Part shown: positions 36,001-44,377 of the stretch, piece by piece | Layout of the letters: the number at the start of each line of letters is the position of its first letter | Numbering within the stretch: position 1 is the stretch's first letter | NCBI RefSeq assembly: GCF_025685625.1 | Contig: NZ_JAGSYI010000001.1 | Coordinates: 62,001-126,000 of the forward strand | Reading direction: 5' to 3' | From: Acidicapsa acidisoli | GTDB lineage: Bacteria > Acidobacteriota > Terriglobia > Terriglobales > Acidobacteriaceae | Length of the DNA: 64,000 bases | Program-made: the position numbers and the translations under genes | The notes under the pieces: generated by a model | Told to the model about the DNA's origin: nothing | The model's input: the letters and a program-made list of their open reading frames with translations, nothing else | The model's database searches: none

Positions 36001-36193
36001 TGATCGTCAGCACTTCAGGTAGTGGAGACCCAGCAAAAATCAACTTTAGAATGTTGAGTACCGACTCGGTTGAGAACAAGCCCGATTCGTTCTTCGAACG
36101 TTCAACTCCAGATTCGACATGCGGGAGAGATTTCGGATCTTCGAAGTGGTTTTTGTCAATTCCAGCAGATTCTGCGCTATCGGGTTTGGTCAT
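33008..36193 (-). CDS. Sigma-54 activator with GAF and four PAS sensor domains
   Basis: A 1061-residue enhancer-binding protein, unusually long for its class. Order: GAF (about 45-200, with CAKGASCGTAVYRREPV), PAS1 (205-330), PAS2 (345-465), PAS3 (475-590), PAS4 (600-725), AAA+ (about 745-985) with GETGTGKE, GAFTGA, FLDEVGELP and AWPGNIRELQNVVERAVVL (given in part), and a Fis-type HTH (1010-1055, AARLGIPRQTLDSRI). The PAS domains are close relatives of those in the kinases at 2385-14305, so a kinase input array has been placed on a sigma-54 output. It should sense cytoplasmic signals directly and activate sigma-54 promoters without phosphorylation. It is minus strand, with 220 bp to the next gene. 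Confidence 0.93.
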   Translation of the reverse strand: MTKPDSAESAGIDKNHFEDPKSLPHVESGVERSKNESGLFSTESVLNILKLIFAGSPLPEVLTIIARLVESQGDGLFCTIWLLDEDGKYLHCAAAPSLPGFVAQIGRAEVCAKGASCGTAVYRREPVYVTDILTDPIWENYRERVLPYGIRSAWSLPLFTREGRPLGAFSIHSREPRNPSAADLQLIENASDITGIAIERHLKEEQLRRTEAYLSEAERLSHSGSFVWDVHRPGPSYWSAEMYRIHRRDPSQGPPLFEEDRSLQSTEDWAGLMAAAEKSTREKTNIEYESRLLFPDGSKKNIRIVAHPAVNSEGDVVQFVGTTIDVTDQHRAKAALESALTEITNSEIRLRTIIDTIPVMAWCALPDGFAEFHNQRWLDYTGLSDEEARGWGWRTAIHPDDAQDAVDDWRDIIASKKPREGERLIRRFDGEYRRHMYRAEPLMDDQGNVVRWYGTLTDIEDRKRAEDRLRTSEQNFRQIVNSIPGLVSTLTMSGEIEFVNNQTLEYLGKPLDELKNWAVSDAVYTDDLPNVIATLRTSIETGQPTDVELRLRRADGVYRWFLLRRLPQRDADGRIMRWYTLMTDVEDRKQAEDNIRRSEADLRQILDFAPQYVAVLAPDRDRTRLYANQIALDYLGFTLEEWRNTDRREYVHPDDWERVTRETQDKLLRGLPHEFEVRLRGKDGKYRWFLRRRNPVRDEQGRLTRWYSAATDIDDRKRAEQRLRDENIALREEVDQASMFEEIVGSSSALRRVLSQVAKVAPTDSTVLILGETGTGKELIARAIHNRSNRSTRAFVRVNCAAIPQSLIASELFGHEKGAFTGATQRRLGRFELAHEGTIFLDEVGELPAETQITLLRVLQEREFERVGGTRPISVDVRVLAATNRDLDAAVGSGSFRQDLFYRLNVFPIEIPPLRERIDDIPVLVEYLVERYAKKVGRRIRNIKKKTLEQFQAYAWPGNIRELQNVVERAVVLSDGDTFCVDQRWLEPKHPFESPSSDTTEKALRRVDPDREREIIEAALAETGGRIAGLSGAAARLGIPRQTLDSRIDLLGINKSRFKSK

Positions 36194-36402
36194 CGCAAAT
36201 CCAATCTGCTGTGTCGCCGCTCCATTAAAATGCGTCCCAGACTGGTAGTTCTTCTAATCACTCGTTGGAAACGGGCGGCCAACACTGCGGGAGGAGATTT
36301 TGTCAGGCTAATCGCCGTAGAGTGCAACTTGCAAGTGAACATTATTGGCAACAGCAAGCACCCGACAACGTCCAGCCCTTCAAAATGCCAAATTCGAAGC
36401 GG

Positions 36403-36792
36403 TCATCCAGCCTCTGGCTCTGCATCCGTTTCTTCATTTCTCAGGGGATCGAGAAATGTGTAAAGCGCCTCAATCTTGCCGCCTTTCGAGACAATCACGT
36501 CGAGGCCTGTGACGGCCGGCTTTTTCCCGGCGGGACCAAAACCCCATGCCAGCCTTCCTATTCCGTTATGGGAATCTGGTGCACCCAGCTCGCTGAAAAT
36601 GAAATCCGGAAACTTGAGCAATAGGTGTTCGATAGCATCATCGATGGCTTCGGTTCCAATGTGCAGACCTTCAGGATCGAGGAAGACACCGTCAGGCTCC
36701 CATATTTTCGAAATGGCCGCGCGCCGCTTCTCTGCGTCGCGCTCGCCGAATGCTTCCAGGTTCGTTCTCAAGAGATCGTCTACGCTCTGCAT
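36403..36792 (-). CDS. NTF2-like (SnoaL-type) protein
   Basis: A 129-residue protein of the NTF2-like fold: DLLRTNLEAFGERDAEKRR, then IWEPDGVFLDPEGLHIG and GRLAWGFGPAGK. Such proteins are small hydrolases, isomerases or ligand-binding cones; no fixed catalytic set can be named. The ATG at 36792 has cggaga upstream; the longer frame to 36843 runs into the SDR gene. It lies 28 bp after the SDR stop on the same strand and is probably co-transcribed. Confidence 0.8.
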   Translation of the reverse strand: MQSVDDLLRTNLEAFGERDAEKRRAAISKIWEPDGVFLDPEGLHIGTEAIDDAIEHLLLKFPDFIFSELGAPDSHNGIGRLAWGFGPAGKKPAVTGLDVIVSKGGKIEALYTFLDPLRNEETDAEPEAG

Positions 36793-36820
36793 CACGTTCT
36801 CCGTTCCGAGCAACCGCCAA

Positions 36821-37576
36821 TCATATCTGGGCGAGCCCGCCATCGACGAACAGCTCGATGCCGGTTACGTAGCTGCTGTCGTCAGAGGCCAAGAACAAGA
36901 CGGCCTTCGCGATTTCATCCGCAGTGCCAGGACGGCCCAGAGGGATATTGCCAATCGAGCTCTCAACATACTGATCGACCTGTTCCTGCGTCAACCCAAG
37001 CGAGGTATTATAGCCCGGCGTCGGAATTATGCCTGGACTGATTGCATTCACCCGGATCTTACGATCCTTGAGATCTACGGACCAGGTACGCGCAAATGAG
37101 CGGACAGCAGCCTTGGTCGCGCTGTAGACGCTGAAGGATGGACTGCCCGTGGAGGAAACGATCGATGCATTCAATACAATCGATCCGCCGGGTTGCAGCA
37201 ACGGGAGCGCCTTCTGCACTGTGAACAGTAGTCCCCGCACGTTCACATCAAATTGCTTGTCAAAATGTTCTTCGCTGATTTGCCCGAGTGGAGCAAACTC
37301 ACCGGTACCGGCGTTGGCAAAGACGATGTCCAGCTTGCCTCTCTGCTCCTTTACCATTGCATACAACTTGTCTAGGTCGGCCATTTTTGAGACGTCGCTC
37401 TGGACGCCCGTCACGTTTTGCCCGATCTGGCTGACAGCGGTTTCCAGTTCGCTTTGCCGGCGTCCGGTGATAAACACATAAGCGCCTTCATCGGCGAACC
37501 GTTTTGCTGTTGCGAGCCCGATCCCGCTGCTTCCACCGGTGATCACTGCTACTTTTCCTGCGAGTTTTTGTGGCAT
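36821..37576 (-). CDS. Short-chain dehydrogenase/reductase
   Basis: A 251-residue classical SDR. The nucleotide-binding motif is TGGSSGIGLA near the N-terminus, NAG (FANAGTGEF) follows, the catalytic Ser is in NASIVSSTGSPSFS, the YxxxK is YSATKAA, and the C-terminus reads SSYVTGIELFVDGGL. It should reduce a carbonyl or oxidise an alcohol with NAD(P)H; the ARG-rich TGRRQSE after the second strand favours NADP. The ATG at 37576 lies eight bases after aggag. It precedes the NTF2-like gene, and the divergent gene at 37846 is a monooxygenase. Confidence 0.92.
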   Translation of the reverse strand: MPQKLAGKVAVITGGSSGIGLATAKRFADEGAYVFITGRRQSELETAVSQIGQNVTGVQSDVSKMADLDKLYAMVKEQRGKLDIVFANAGTGEFAPLGQISEEHFDKQFDVNVRGLLFTVQKALPLLQPGGSIVLNASIVSSTGSPSFSVYSATKAAVRSFARTWSVDLKDRKIRVNAISPGIIPTPGYNTSLGLTQEQVDQYVESSIGNIPLGRPGTADEIAKAVLFLASDDSSYVTGIELFVDGGLAQI

Positions 37577-37845
37577 ATTCATTTCTCCTGGCCGGGTCCC
37601 GGCCACAGTGATCAGATGGCATCGCGCGATCTCAAGATTCGCACTCCGAACAACGATACGTGCACAATCTTCCGATTACGTATCCATTCCTTTGCCTAAG
37701 ATACGCACCCACTCAAAGCTGCCAGGAATTGAGTCGCACACAGGCCGGTCGTGTGTTAGCGTTTCGCAAGTGAGGGCTGGAGTTCGCAACAACACACCGT
37801 TAGTATGCGCAGTGGAGATACGGCTTTCACTTAAAGGAGATTGAC

Positions 37846-38160
37846 ATGTCAGACAAGATTACGCTTATTGTTCGCTTTCAAATGGACGAGTCTGCAAAGC
37901 AGGAGTTCGTCACAAAGTTGCAGGATGTCTTCACACACATTGCGAGGGAGGAGACGTTTGTCGAGGCGTCGTTGGTCCAGGATATGCGTGATCCAGAGAG
38001 CATTCTTATCTATGAGGTATGGAATGAGAGCCCGGAGTCTTTCATGAATATCCAGATGAGCAAGGCCTATCGCGCCGAATACGAGAAGATGATCGTCGAT
38101 TTAAAGATCAATCGCACTCCGGCGTGGTATTCCACTATCGCCAATTGGATGAAGGACTGA
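37846..38160 (+). CDS. Antibiotic biosynthesis monooxygenase (ABM) domain protein
   Basis: A 104-residue ferredoxin-like alpha+beta barrel protein of the YgiN/ABM type: ITLIVRFQMDESAKQEFV, EASLVQDMRDPESILIYEVW and a C-terminal PAWYSTIANWMKD. Family members oxidise quinols without cofactors or act in haem or quinone metabolism. The ribosome site aaaggag lies seven bases before the ATG. It is divergent from the SDR gene and may share its promoter region; a quinone-related role for both is plausible but not shown. Confidence 0.88.
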   Translation: MSDKITLIVRFQMDESAKQEFVTKLQDVFTHIAREETFVEASLVQDMRDPESILIYEVWNESPESFMNIQMSKAYRAEYEKMIVDLKINRTPAWYSTIANWMKD

Positions 38161-38341
38161 ATCTGAAGAGCGAGTGATAAACGACGGGACTAGAGGGTTG
38201 CGGAACGGCACCGTCCGCGCATTGCTGTTTCGGAGTAACGTGAGGCGGCAGGGTTCGCTGGATCTTCTGCGATAGTCCTCACTCCTTCGGACTACAACAA
38301 GTAACTGGAAGCGCATTGTTGTCTGGTAAGCCTCCTACTGA

Positions 38342-38440
38342 ATATAGAGCGGAAGTTTGGACACACCATCGTGGATGCCTGATCAATCGAATCATCAGAA
38401 AGCCCATGCAAGGCCCGTCACAGAATGGTTTAAGCACATA
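38342..38440 (+). repeat. Leader repeat family, copy B (decayed hydrolase leader)
   Basis: This plus-strand sequence matches the leader of the hydrolase at 31554: agcggaagtttggacacacc, atcg, tgcctgat, atcgaatcatcagaaag and catgcaag. After the ribosome-site position, weak similarity continues into the first codons of that gene, but no frame is open. It is a broken duplicate. The remainder of 38161-38720 holds no gene I can support. Confidence 0.65.
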
Positions 38441-38720
38441 ACAACTGAGTAAAGGACTCGCATTGTCCGCGGTAATCCAGATGATGGCAACATACAACGA
38501 TTCTCGTTACGAGAACAGGACTCCATTGGATGTTGCTGGAGTGGAGAAATTGAATGCGTGACAAAACGCTGACCCGGCAGCGGACCACATGACAACGAAC
38601 AGGGACAGAAGCGCGGTTTGCCCCTGACCGGATTCAGTAATACAAGCTCAAATGCTGTGCGGAGGTAGAGTCCGCACTTGTTTGTCAGCGCCCAGAAAAT
38701 CACTATTCTACAGAGAGTTT

Positions 38721-39296
38721 GTGAAGTTAACATTTGTAGTATTATTCATTGCTCTGACAGTCTCGTGCGGTGCGGTCGCGCTGGCGCAACAGAAGGAAAT
38801 GGACTGGGGATCTGCGGGAGGCGGTTACCTCTCCCAACTCACGGAGGGTACCACCGGCGCTTGGACAAGTACGCACGGCTGGTAGGTGTTGCCCACCTTC
38901 AACATCAACAAACAAGTTGGCGTATTTGCCGACTTTGCGAACCTTTACGGCAAGGACGAAAATGTTCACGTAGAGTTCTACGGCGTCTTTCACGGATTCG
39001 GCAACAAAACGAGGTTGACGCCCTTCGTGTTTACTGGCCCTGGTTCCATCCGGGCCTCCAGCGCCGGAACCATAAGCCATTCGTTGGGGTGGTGCGTGGG
39101 CGGTGGCTTGACGATCCCGTTAACGCGACGGCTATCCTTTGAGGCCATACCGGTCGAGTATGTCATCGATACTGCCAACGGAGATGTTGGGAACAACATA
39201 GTCGCCAGAGCTGGATTCGCAATCACGTTTCCGAAACGACGAAACTCAGACAAACAGTTCCGTCCATCGATGCACTCATCGGATCAGAACCGGTAG
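38721..39296 (+). pseudogene. Outer-membrane beta-barrel-like protein interrupted by an in-frame TAG
   Basis: A GTG at 38721 opens a good signal peptide (KLTFVVLFIALTVSCGAVALAQQ, given in part: LTFVVLFIALTVSCGAVALA). The mature part starts KEMDWGSAGGGYL. A single TAG at 38883-38885 interrupts the frame after residue 54. The same frame then continues for 136 codons with alternating hydrophobic strands (FNINKQVGVFADFANLYG, VEFYGVFHGFGNKTRLTPF, GGGLTIPLTRRLSFEAIPVEYV) and a final RAGFAITF typical of outer-membrane barrels. No frameshift is needed to join the two parts. It is either a nonsense mutation, a sequencing error or amber readthrough. Confidence 0.75.
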
Positions 39297-39585
39297 CGGA
39301 GAAGCGTGCGTCCAGCCCGCTTGACATGCGGCGCTTAGCAGGGAAACGCTAGCGCAATTCTTCGCGCCTCATCGCGGACTTCGATGCCCACCTGCCCGAC
39401 TGCCCCACTAGGCGACAGCGATAAAAGCCGCCCAGGTAGGAGAAAAGCCAATTGGTACAACCTGCCTGGTTATATGGACGTCGCCACCAGCACTGGCACT
39501 TCCTGTCTTGGGGATGTGGCCGGCGATGCGGTTCACACGCAAGTGAGTCATGGGCTTCGGACCAGCCAGCCTCTCTTGGTTTGAC

Positions 39586-39776
39586 GAAGACACTTAGCGA
39601 AGGGATCGATCCAATAACAAAATTCTAGACACGCATTAGTCGTCTGCTCCCTGTAGAACAAGAAGGGTCGGACATACCGACCCATTGAAGTTGGCGCATG
39701 GCCTCTAACGGAAACAAGAAATGTGGCTCGTTGCTTATACGACATTGCTCGCAACCACAAAATGCATTTGGCCCCT
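39586..39776 (+). repeat. Leader repeat family, copy C, upstream of the RND operon
   Basis: gaagacacttagcgaaggga and the following block (gatccaa, ctagacacgcattagtcgtctgc, ccctgtagaacaagaa) match copy D at 45885 almost base for base. GGGTCGG-ACATA-CCGACCC (39665-39683) is a perfect seven-bp hairpin, present with changed bases in D. A second block, attgctcgcaaccacaaaatg (39745-39765), recurs before the cupin at 47095. The rest of 39297-39861 has no supported gene. Confidence 0.7.
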
Positions 39777-39861
39777 TCTCAACAGGTCGGAATTGATTCT
39801 TGTACTTACAGTCTTTCCGATGACTTAGGCAGTAGGCCGCAGCAGAAAGGTATTGTGAACC

Positions 39862-42800
39862 GTGTGGATTATTAAACTGGCTCTGAATCGGCCGTACACT
39901 TTCATCATTCTGGCGTTGCTCATTCTGATCGTGAGCCCTCTTATGATCCTGCGCACGCCAACCGATATCTTCCCTAACATCAACATTCCGGTCGTCGCGG
40001 TTGCCTGGCAGTACACGGGTTTGAATCCTGAAGAGGTGGAAGGGCGGCTCACGACTCCATTCGAGAAGAACCTCACCGTCCTGGTCGACAACATCGAGCA
40101 CATTGAGTCAACGACCTATAACGGCCAATCGGTCGTCAAGATTTTCCTGCAGCCGGATGCTAGCCTCGATACTGCCAATGCGCAGGTTACCGCGCTCTCG
40201 CAATTTGAATTGCGCCAACTCCCCCCGGGTACGCTTCCACCAGAAATTATCAACTACAGCGCGGGCAGCGTACCCATTCTTCAATTGGGCATCTCCGGCA
40301 AGGGACTGAACGAGCAACAATTGGCTGATCTGAGCACTAACGCCGTGCGCCCCCCGCTGGCGACTGTGCCGGGAGCCGTGCTGCCGTCTCCCTATGGAGG
40401 CCAGAGCCCGCAAATCACCGTCAGCATGGACCAGAACCGGATGCAGTCGAAAGGCGTTTCGCCAGGCGACCTGTTGACGGCCATGAACGATCAAAACGTG
40501 GTCGCGCCAGCCGGAACGGCGAAAATAGGCTCTGAGGAATATGACGTCCGCACTAACGCGGCTCCTCATACTATTGACGAGCTCGGCATGATGCCGATCA
40601 AGAAGGTCAACGGCGCGCTGGTCTATATCCGCGACGTTGCCACCGTCAGCAATGGTGCGGCATTTCAGACCAACATCGTACGGCAGGACGGTCACAGGGG
40701 TGTGCTGATCAGCGTACTCAAAGCCGGGAATGCCTCGACATTGAATATTGTGAAGGGAATACGGGCTTTGCTTCCCCGCGTGGCCCAGGTTGTTCCCCCA
40801 AACCTCAAGATCACGCCGTTAAGCGACCAGAGCGTATTTGTCCACGCGGCTGTCTCCGGCGTAATTCGAGAATGCGTTATAGCTGCCGCCCTTACCGCCC
40901 TCATGATCCTCTTGTTTCTGGGCAGTTGGCGGTCTACGCTCATCATCGCTATTTCGATTCCGCTCTCCATTCTCAGCTCGGTGATCGTCCTTGGTCTGCT
41001 CGGACAGACAATCAACACGATGACCCTCGGCGGCCTCGCTCTGGCGATCGGTATCCTGGTCGACAACGCAACCGTGACGATCGAGAACATTGAGAGATTT
41101 CTGGAAGAAGGCCATGGGCTGCGCGAAGCGATCCTGGATGGCGCCGCTCAGATTGCCGTGCCGACGCTTGTCTCCACCCTCTGCATCTGCATCGTTTTCT
41201 TTCCCATGTTCTTCCTTCAGGGCGTCTCCCGCTTTCTTTTTGCGCCGTTAGCTGAATCCGTAATGTTCGCTGTAATCGCCTCTTATTTTCTGTCGCTAAC
41301 ACTCGTGCCGACGCTCGCCATGTACCTGCTAAAGGCTAAGCAGAGTGGAACGAGTCGAAATCCCCTTGTTCGATTCCAGCGCGGTTTTGAAACTCTGTTT
41401 GACCGCTTGCGCACTGCGTATCAGCTCCTGCTGACGAAGCTCGTCTCGTTTCGCAATGTCTTTATTCCAGCTTTCCTCTGCGGTTGCCTCTGTGCTTTCC
41501 TGTTGCTACCGTTTCTCGGGCAAGATTTCTTCCCCAACTCAGACTCCGGCGAATTCATCCTGCACGTCCGTGCAAGAACAGGAACTCGAATCGAAGAGAC
41601 CGCGCGTTTGGCTGACCAGGTCGAAGCATCGATTCGCAGCCAGATTCCGGGTAAGGAACTCAATAACATCCTCGACAATCTCGGCCTGCCCTACAGTCCG
41701 TATAACACGATGCATTCAACTTCAGGTCTTGTCGGAGCGGAAGATGGCGACATCATAGTCAGTCTGAATGAGGGGCATCGTCCAACGGCGGACTATCTGC
41801 GAAAGTTGCGTAGTGAGCTTCCTCGGGAGTTTCCGGGGACGCACTTTTATTTCTTACCCGCGGATATCACGACGCAGACGCTGAACTTCGGCCTGCCGGC
41901 TCCCATCGATATTCAATTCCAGAGCGACAACGTCGAGGCAAGCACTCAGCAAGCGACTTCAATGCTTGAGGAACTGCGACAAGTGCCGGGCCTGGCTGAT
42001 GTTCGCATTCAGCAGCCAATGGACTATCCCACACTTGATGTAAACATGGATCGGACCAAGGCAGAGCAGGGTGGATATACGGCCCGCGATGTATCGCAGA
42101 GCATGCTGAATACTCTGAGCGGCAGCTTTCAGATCACGCCGATGTTCTTCCTTAACTACAAAAACGGCGTAACCTACAATCTCGTCGCGCAGACTCCGCA
42201 GTATCACATGGAATCCCTTCAGGATATTCAGAATATCCCCATCAATTCGTCCATAGCAGCGCCTCGCGCAACCCCGGAAGTGCTCGGAGATCTGGCATCG
42301 ATTCAACGCGGCCACGAGATGGCCATCGTGTCTCACTACAACATCCGTCGCGTAATCGACATTTATGGCGCGGTGCAGGACCGTGATCTGGGCGCCGTTG
42401 CTAATGATGTGGAAGCCATCGTTCATCGGCACGAGAAGACTCTGCCGCGCGGCATGTTCGTTTCCTTGACCGGCCAGGTACAGACAATGCGAACGTCCTA
42501 CACATGGCTGTTGGGCGGTCTGATATTCGCCATCGTCCTCGTTTACATGCTCATTGTGGTGAACTTCCAATCATGGTTGGATCCCTTCATCATCATTACC
42601 GCACTTCCGGCGGCACTGGCCGGCATCGTCATCTTTCTCTTCCTTACGCACACGACGCTTAGCGTTCCAGCGCTGATGGGCGCGATCATGTGCATGGGCG
42701 TGGCCACGGCAAACAGCATTCTAGTCGTGTCGTTCGCCAAGTCACGGTTTGCAGAGCATAGGGACGCGATCCTCGCAGCCATCGAATCCGGCACAGCTCG

Positions 42801-43026
42801 TTTTCGCCCAGTATGCATGACTGCACTCGCCATGATCATCGGCATGATCCCGATGGCCATGGGGATTGGCGATGGTGGGGAACAAAATGCGCCCCTCGGG
42901 CGCGCCGTGATTGGCGGCCTGCTCTGTGCAACGGTGGCCACGCTGATCTTTGTTCCGGCTGTCTTCGCCTTGCTGCACGGCGCAGCAAAGAAGCCAGCGG
43001 ATTCTGTCGAACTCGAACACGCTTAA
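39862..43026 (+). CDS. RND efflux transporter, inner-membrane permease subunit
   Basis: A 1054-residue RND permease of the HAE1/AcrB group with twelve predicted spans in two halves, large periplasmic loops, and signature segments WQYTGLNPEEVEGRLTTPFE (given in part), LALAIGILVDNATVTIENIER in TM4 and MCMGVATANSILVVSFAK in TM10. In AcrB the proton relay is Asp407-Asp408 and Lys940. By alignment, Asp407 is kept, Asp408 is Asn and Lys940 is Ala, so energy coupling may differ. Start is a GTG at 39862. It leads a three-gene operon with a periplasmic adaptor and outer-membrane factor, enough to build a full tripartite pump. Substrates are unknown; no TetR-type regulator is adjacent. Confidence 0.93.
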   Translation: MWIIKLALNRPYTFIILALLILIVSPLMILRTPTDIFPNINIPVVAVAWQYTGLNPEEVEGRLTTPFEKNLTVLVDNIEHIESTTYNGQSVVKIFLQPDASLDTANAQVTALSQFELRQLPPGTLPPEIINYSAGSVPILQLGISGKGLNEQQLADLSTNAVRPPLATVPGAVLPSPYGGQSPQITVSMDQNRMQSKGVSPGDLLTAMNDQNVVAPAGTAKIGSEEYDVRTNAAPHTIDELGMMPIKKVNGALVYIRDVATVSNGAAFQTNIVRQDGHRGVLISVLKAGNASTLNIVKGIRALLPRVAQVVPPNLKITPLSDQSVFVHAAVSGVIRECVIAAALTALMILLFLGSWRSTLIIAISIPLSILSSVIVLGLLGQTINTMTLGGLALAIGILVDNATVTIENIERFLEEGHGLREAILDGAAQIAVPTLVSTLCICIVFFPMFFLQGVSRFLFAPLAESVMFAVIASYFLSLTLVPTLAMYLLKAKQSGTSRNPLVRFQRGFETLFDRLRTAYQLLLTKLVSFRNVFIPAFLCGCLCAFLLLPFLGQDFFPNSDSGEFILHVRARTGTRIEETARLADQVEASIRSQIPGKELNNILDNLGLPYSPYNTMHSTSGLVGAEDGDIIVSLNEGHRPTADYLRKLRSELPREFPGTHFYFLPADITTQTLNFGLPAPIDIQFQSDNVEASTQQATSMLEELRQVPGLADVRIQQPMDYPTLDVNMDRTKAEQGGYTARDVSQSMLNTLSGSFQITPMFFLNYKNGVTYNLVAQTPQYHMESLQDIQNIPINSSIAAPRATPEVLGDLASIQRGHEMAIVSHYNIRRVIDIYGAVQDRDLGAVANDVEAIVHRHEKTLPRGMFVSLTGQVQTMRTSYTWLLGGLIFAIVLVYMLIVVNFQSWLDPFIIITALPAALAGIVIFLFLTHTTLSVPALMGAIMCMGVATANSILVVSFAKSRFAEHRDAILAAIESGTARFRPVCMTALAMIIGMIPMAMGIGDGGEQNAPLGRAVIGGLLCATVATLIFVPAVFALLHGAAKKPADSVELEHA

Positions 43027-43114
43027 CGATCACAGCACGCATAAGGGCACGGAAGACGTGCGCTTGAATCGCTGAAGGTCAAAACTGACAGCAACCAACG
43101 TGGAGTCAAAGTCG

Positions 43115-44377
43115 ATGCAACAACAAAATGGACACGAAGATTCACTGAATCACATACAGGAGGGCTACGTGCCTGAACAAAATGACCCTCGCGGCCCCGC
43201 AACCGAGGACGCACACCCTTTCTCTGTCCATACTCAGCGGAGTCTCGGGCACGGCCCGATTATCGCCGGCGTTCTTGCTGCTCTGTTGCTAGGTGTCTTC
43301 GTCGTTACTGGCATTCGCACCCGAGTTCATGCCGAAGAGAAGTTGACGATATCGACCCACCAGGATGCGGTCCTCGCGGTCGCCGTCACAACGCCTACCC
43401 AGGGAGCGGCGGCGCAAGAGATCACACTACCCGCAAACACACAAGCCTTTATCGACACGCCGATATATGCCCGCACCACCGGATACTTGCGCAAGTGGTA
43501 TGCAGACATTGGTACCCACGTCCATAGCGGTCAATTACTGGCCGAGATCGAAACACCAGAGCTTGATCAGCAAGTGCAGCAGGCGCAGTCGGATCTTGCG
43601 GCAGCACAGGCAAACCAACAGATCGCCCAGATTACAGCAGACCGCTGGACCAAACTGCTCACCAAGAGTGCGGTTTCCAAACAGGAGACCGATCAGGCCA
43701 CTAGTGATCTCAGTGCCCGCCAGTCTGTGCTGTCGGCGGCTGAGGCGAATGTACGGCGATTGCAGCAACTGCAGGGGTTCGAAAAGGTATCTGCGCCATT
43801 CGACGGTGTGATCACCGCCCGCAACATCGATATCGGAGCGCTAATTCAGGCTGGAGACATCAACTCCCCAAAGTTAGAGCTATTTCATATGGCTTCGACG
43901 GACAAGTTGCGTCTCTTCGTTCCGGTTCCCGAGGTATACGCCAACGAGGTCCATAACGGCGACCACATCGCAATCACTTCGGACGCGATTCCGGGTGCGA
44001 AGTTAATCGGAACAATGGTGCGCAACTCGGATTCGATCGATATCTCAAGCCGGACCCTCAACGTCGAGGTTGATGTCGTCAATTCGGAGCACAAGCTGTT
44101 TCCGGGCCAGTATGCATTCGTCCATCTGCCGATTCCCCCCTCGAGTGCATCCATGACACTGCCGTCGAACACCCTGTTATTCCGCAAGGAGGGGTTGCGC
44201 GTTGGCGTTGTGCGTGCCAGCCGCGTGCAACTGGCTCCTGTACAAATCGGTCAGGACTATGGGGCCACGGTCGAGATTATTTCGGGCCTTGCTCCCTCAG
44301 ATCATGTCATCCTGAACCCCCCTGACTCACTTGCTCAAGGAGAACATGTGATTGTCGAGAAGGGCGATGCGGAATGA
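43115..44377 (+). CDS. RND efflux periplasmic adaptor subunit
   Basis: A 420-residue membrane fusion protein. An N-terminal cytoplasmic stretch and one signal-anchor span (IIAGVLAALLLGVFVVTGI) are followed by a split lipoyl domain (RTTGYLRKWYADIGTHVHSG, then FEKVSAPFDGVITARNIDIG), a coiled-coil hairpin rich in Gln and Ala between them (about 145-225), and beta-barrel and membrane-proximal domains. It couples the permease to the outer-membrane factor. The ATG at 43115 is used, with tggag upstream; a GTG at 43100 is also in frame. It overlaps the next gene by four bases. Confidence 0.92.
   Translation: MQQQNGHEDSLNHIQEGYVPEQNDPRGPATEDAHPFSVHTQRSLGHGPIIAGVLAALLLGVFVVTGIRTRVHAEEKLTISTHQDAVLAVAVTTPTQGAAAQEITLPANTQAFIDTPIYARTTGYLRKWYADIGTHVHSGQLLAEIETPELDQQVQQAQSDLAAAQANQQIAQITADRWTKLLTKSAVSKQETDQATSDLSARQSVLSAAEANVRRLQQLQGFEKVSAPFDGVITARNIDIGALIQAGDINSPKLELFHMASTDKLRLFVPVPEVYANEVHNGDHIAITSDAIPGAKLIGTMVRNSDSIDISSRTLNVEVDVVNSEHKLFPGQYAFVHLPIPPSSASMTLPSNTLLFRKEGLRVGVVRASRVQLAPVQIGQDYGATVEIISGLAPSDHVILNPPDSLAQGEHVIVEKGDAE

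Noticed and set aside
39625-40101. 158-codon minus-strand frame opposite the efflux permease start
   Set aside because: Antisense shadow of the permease and of repeat copy C.
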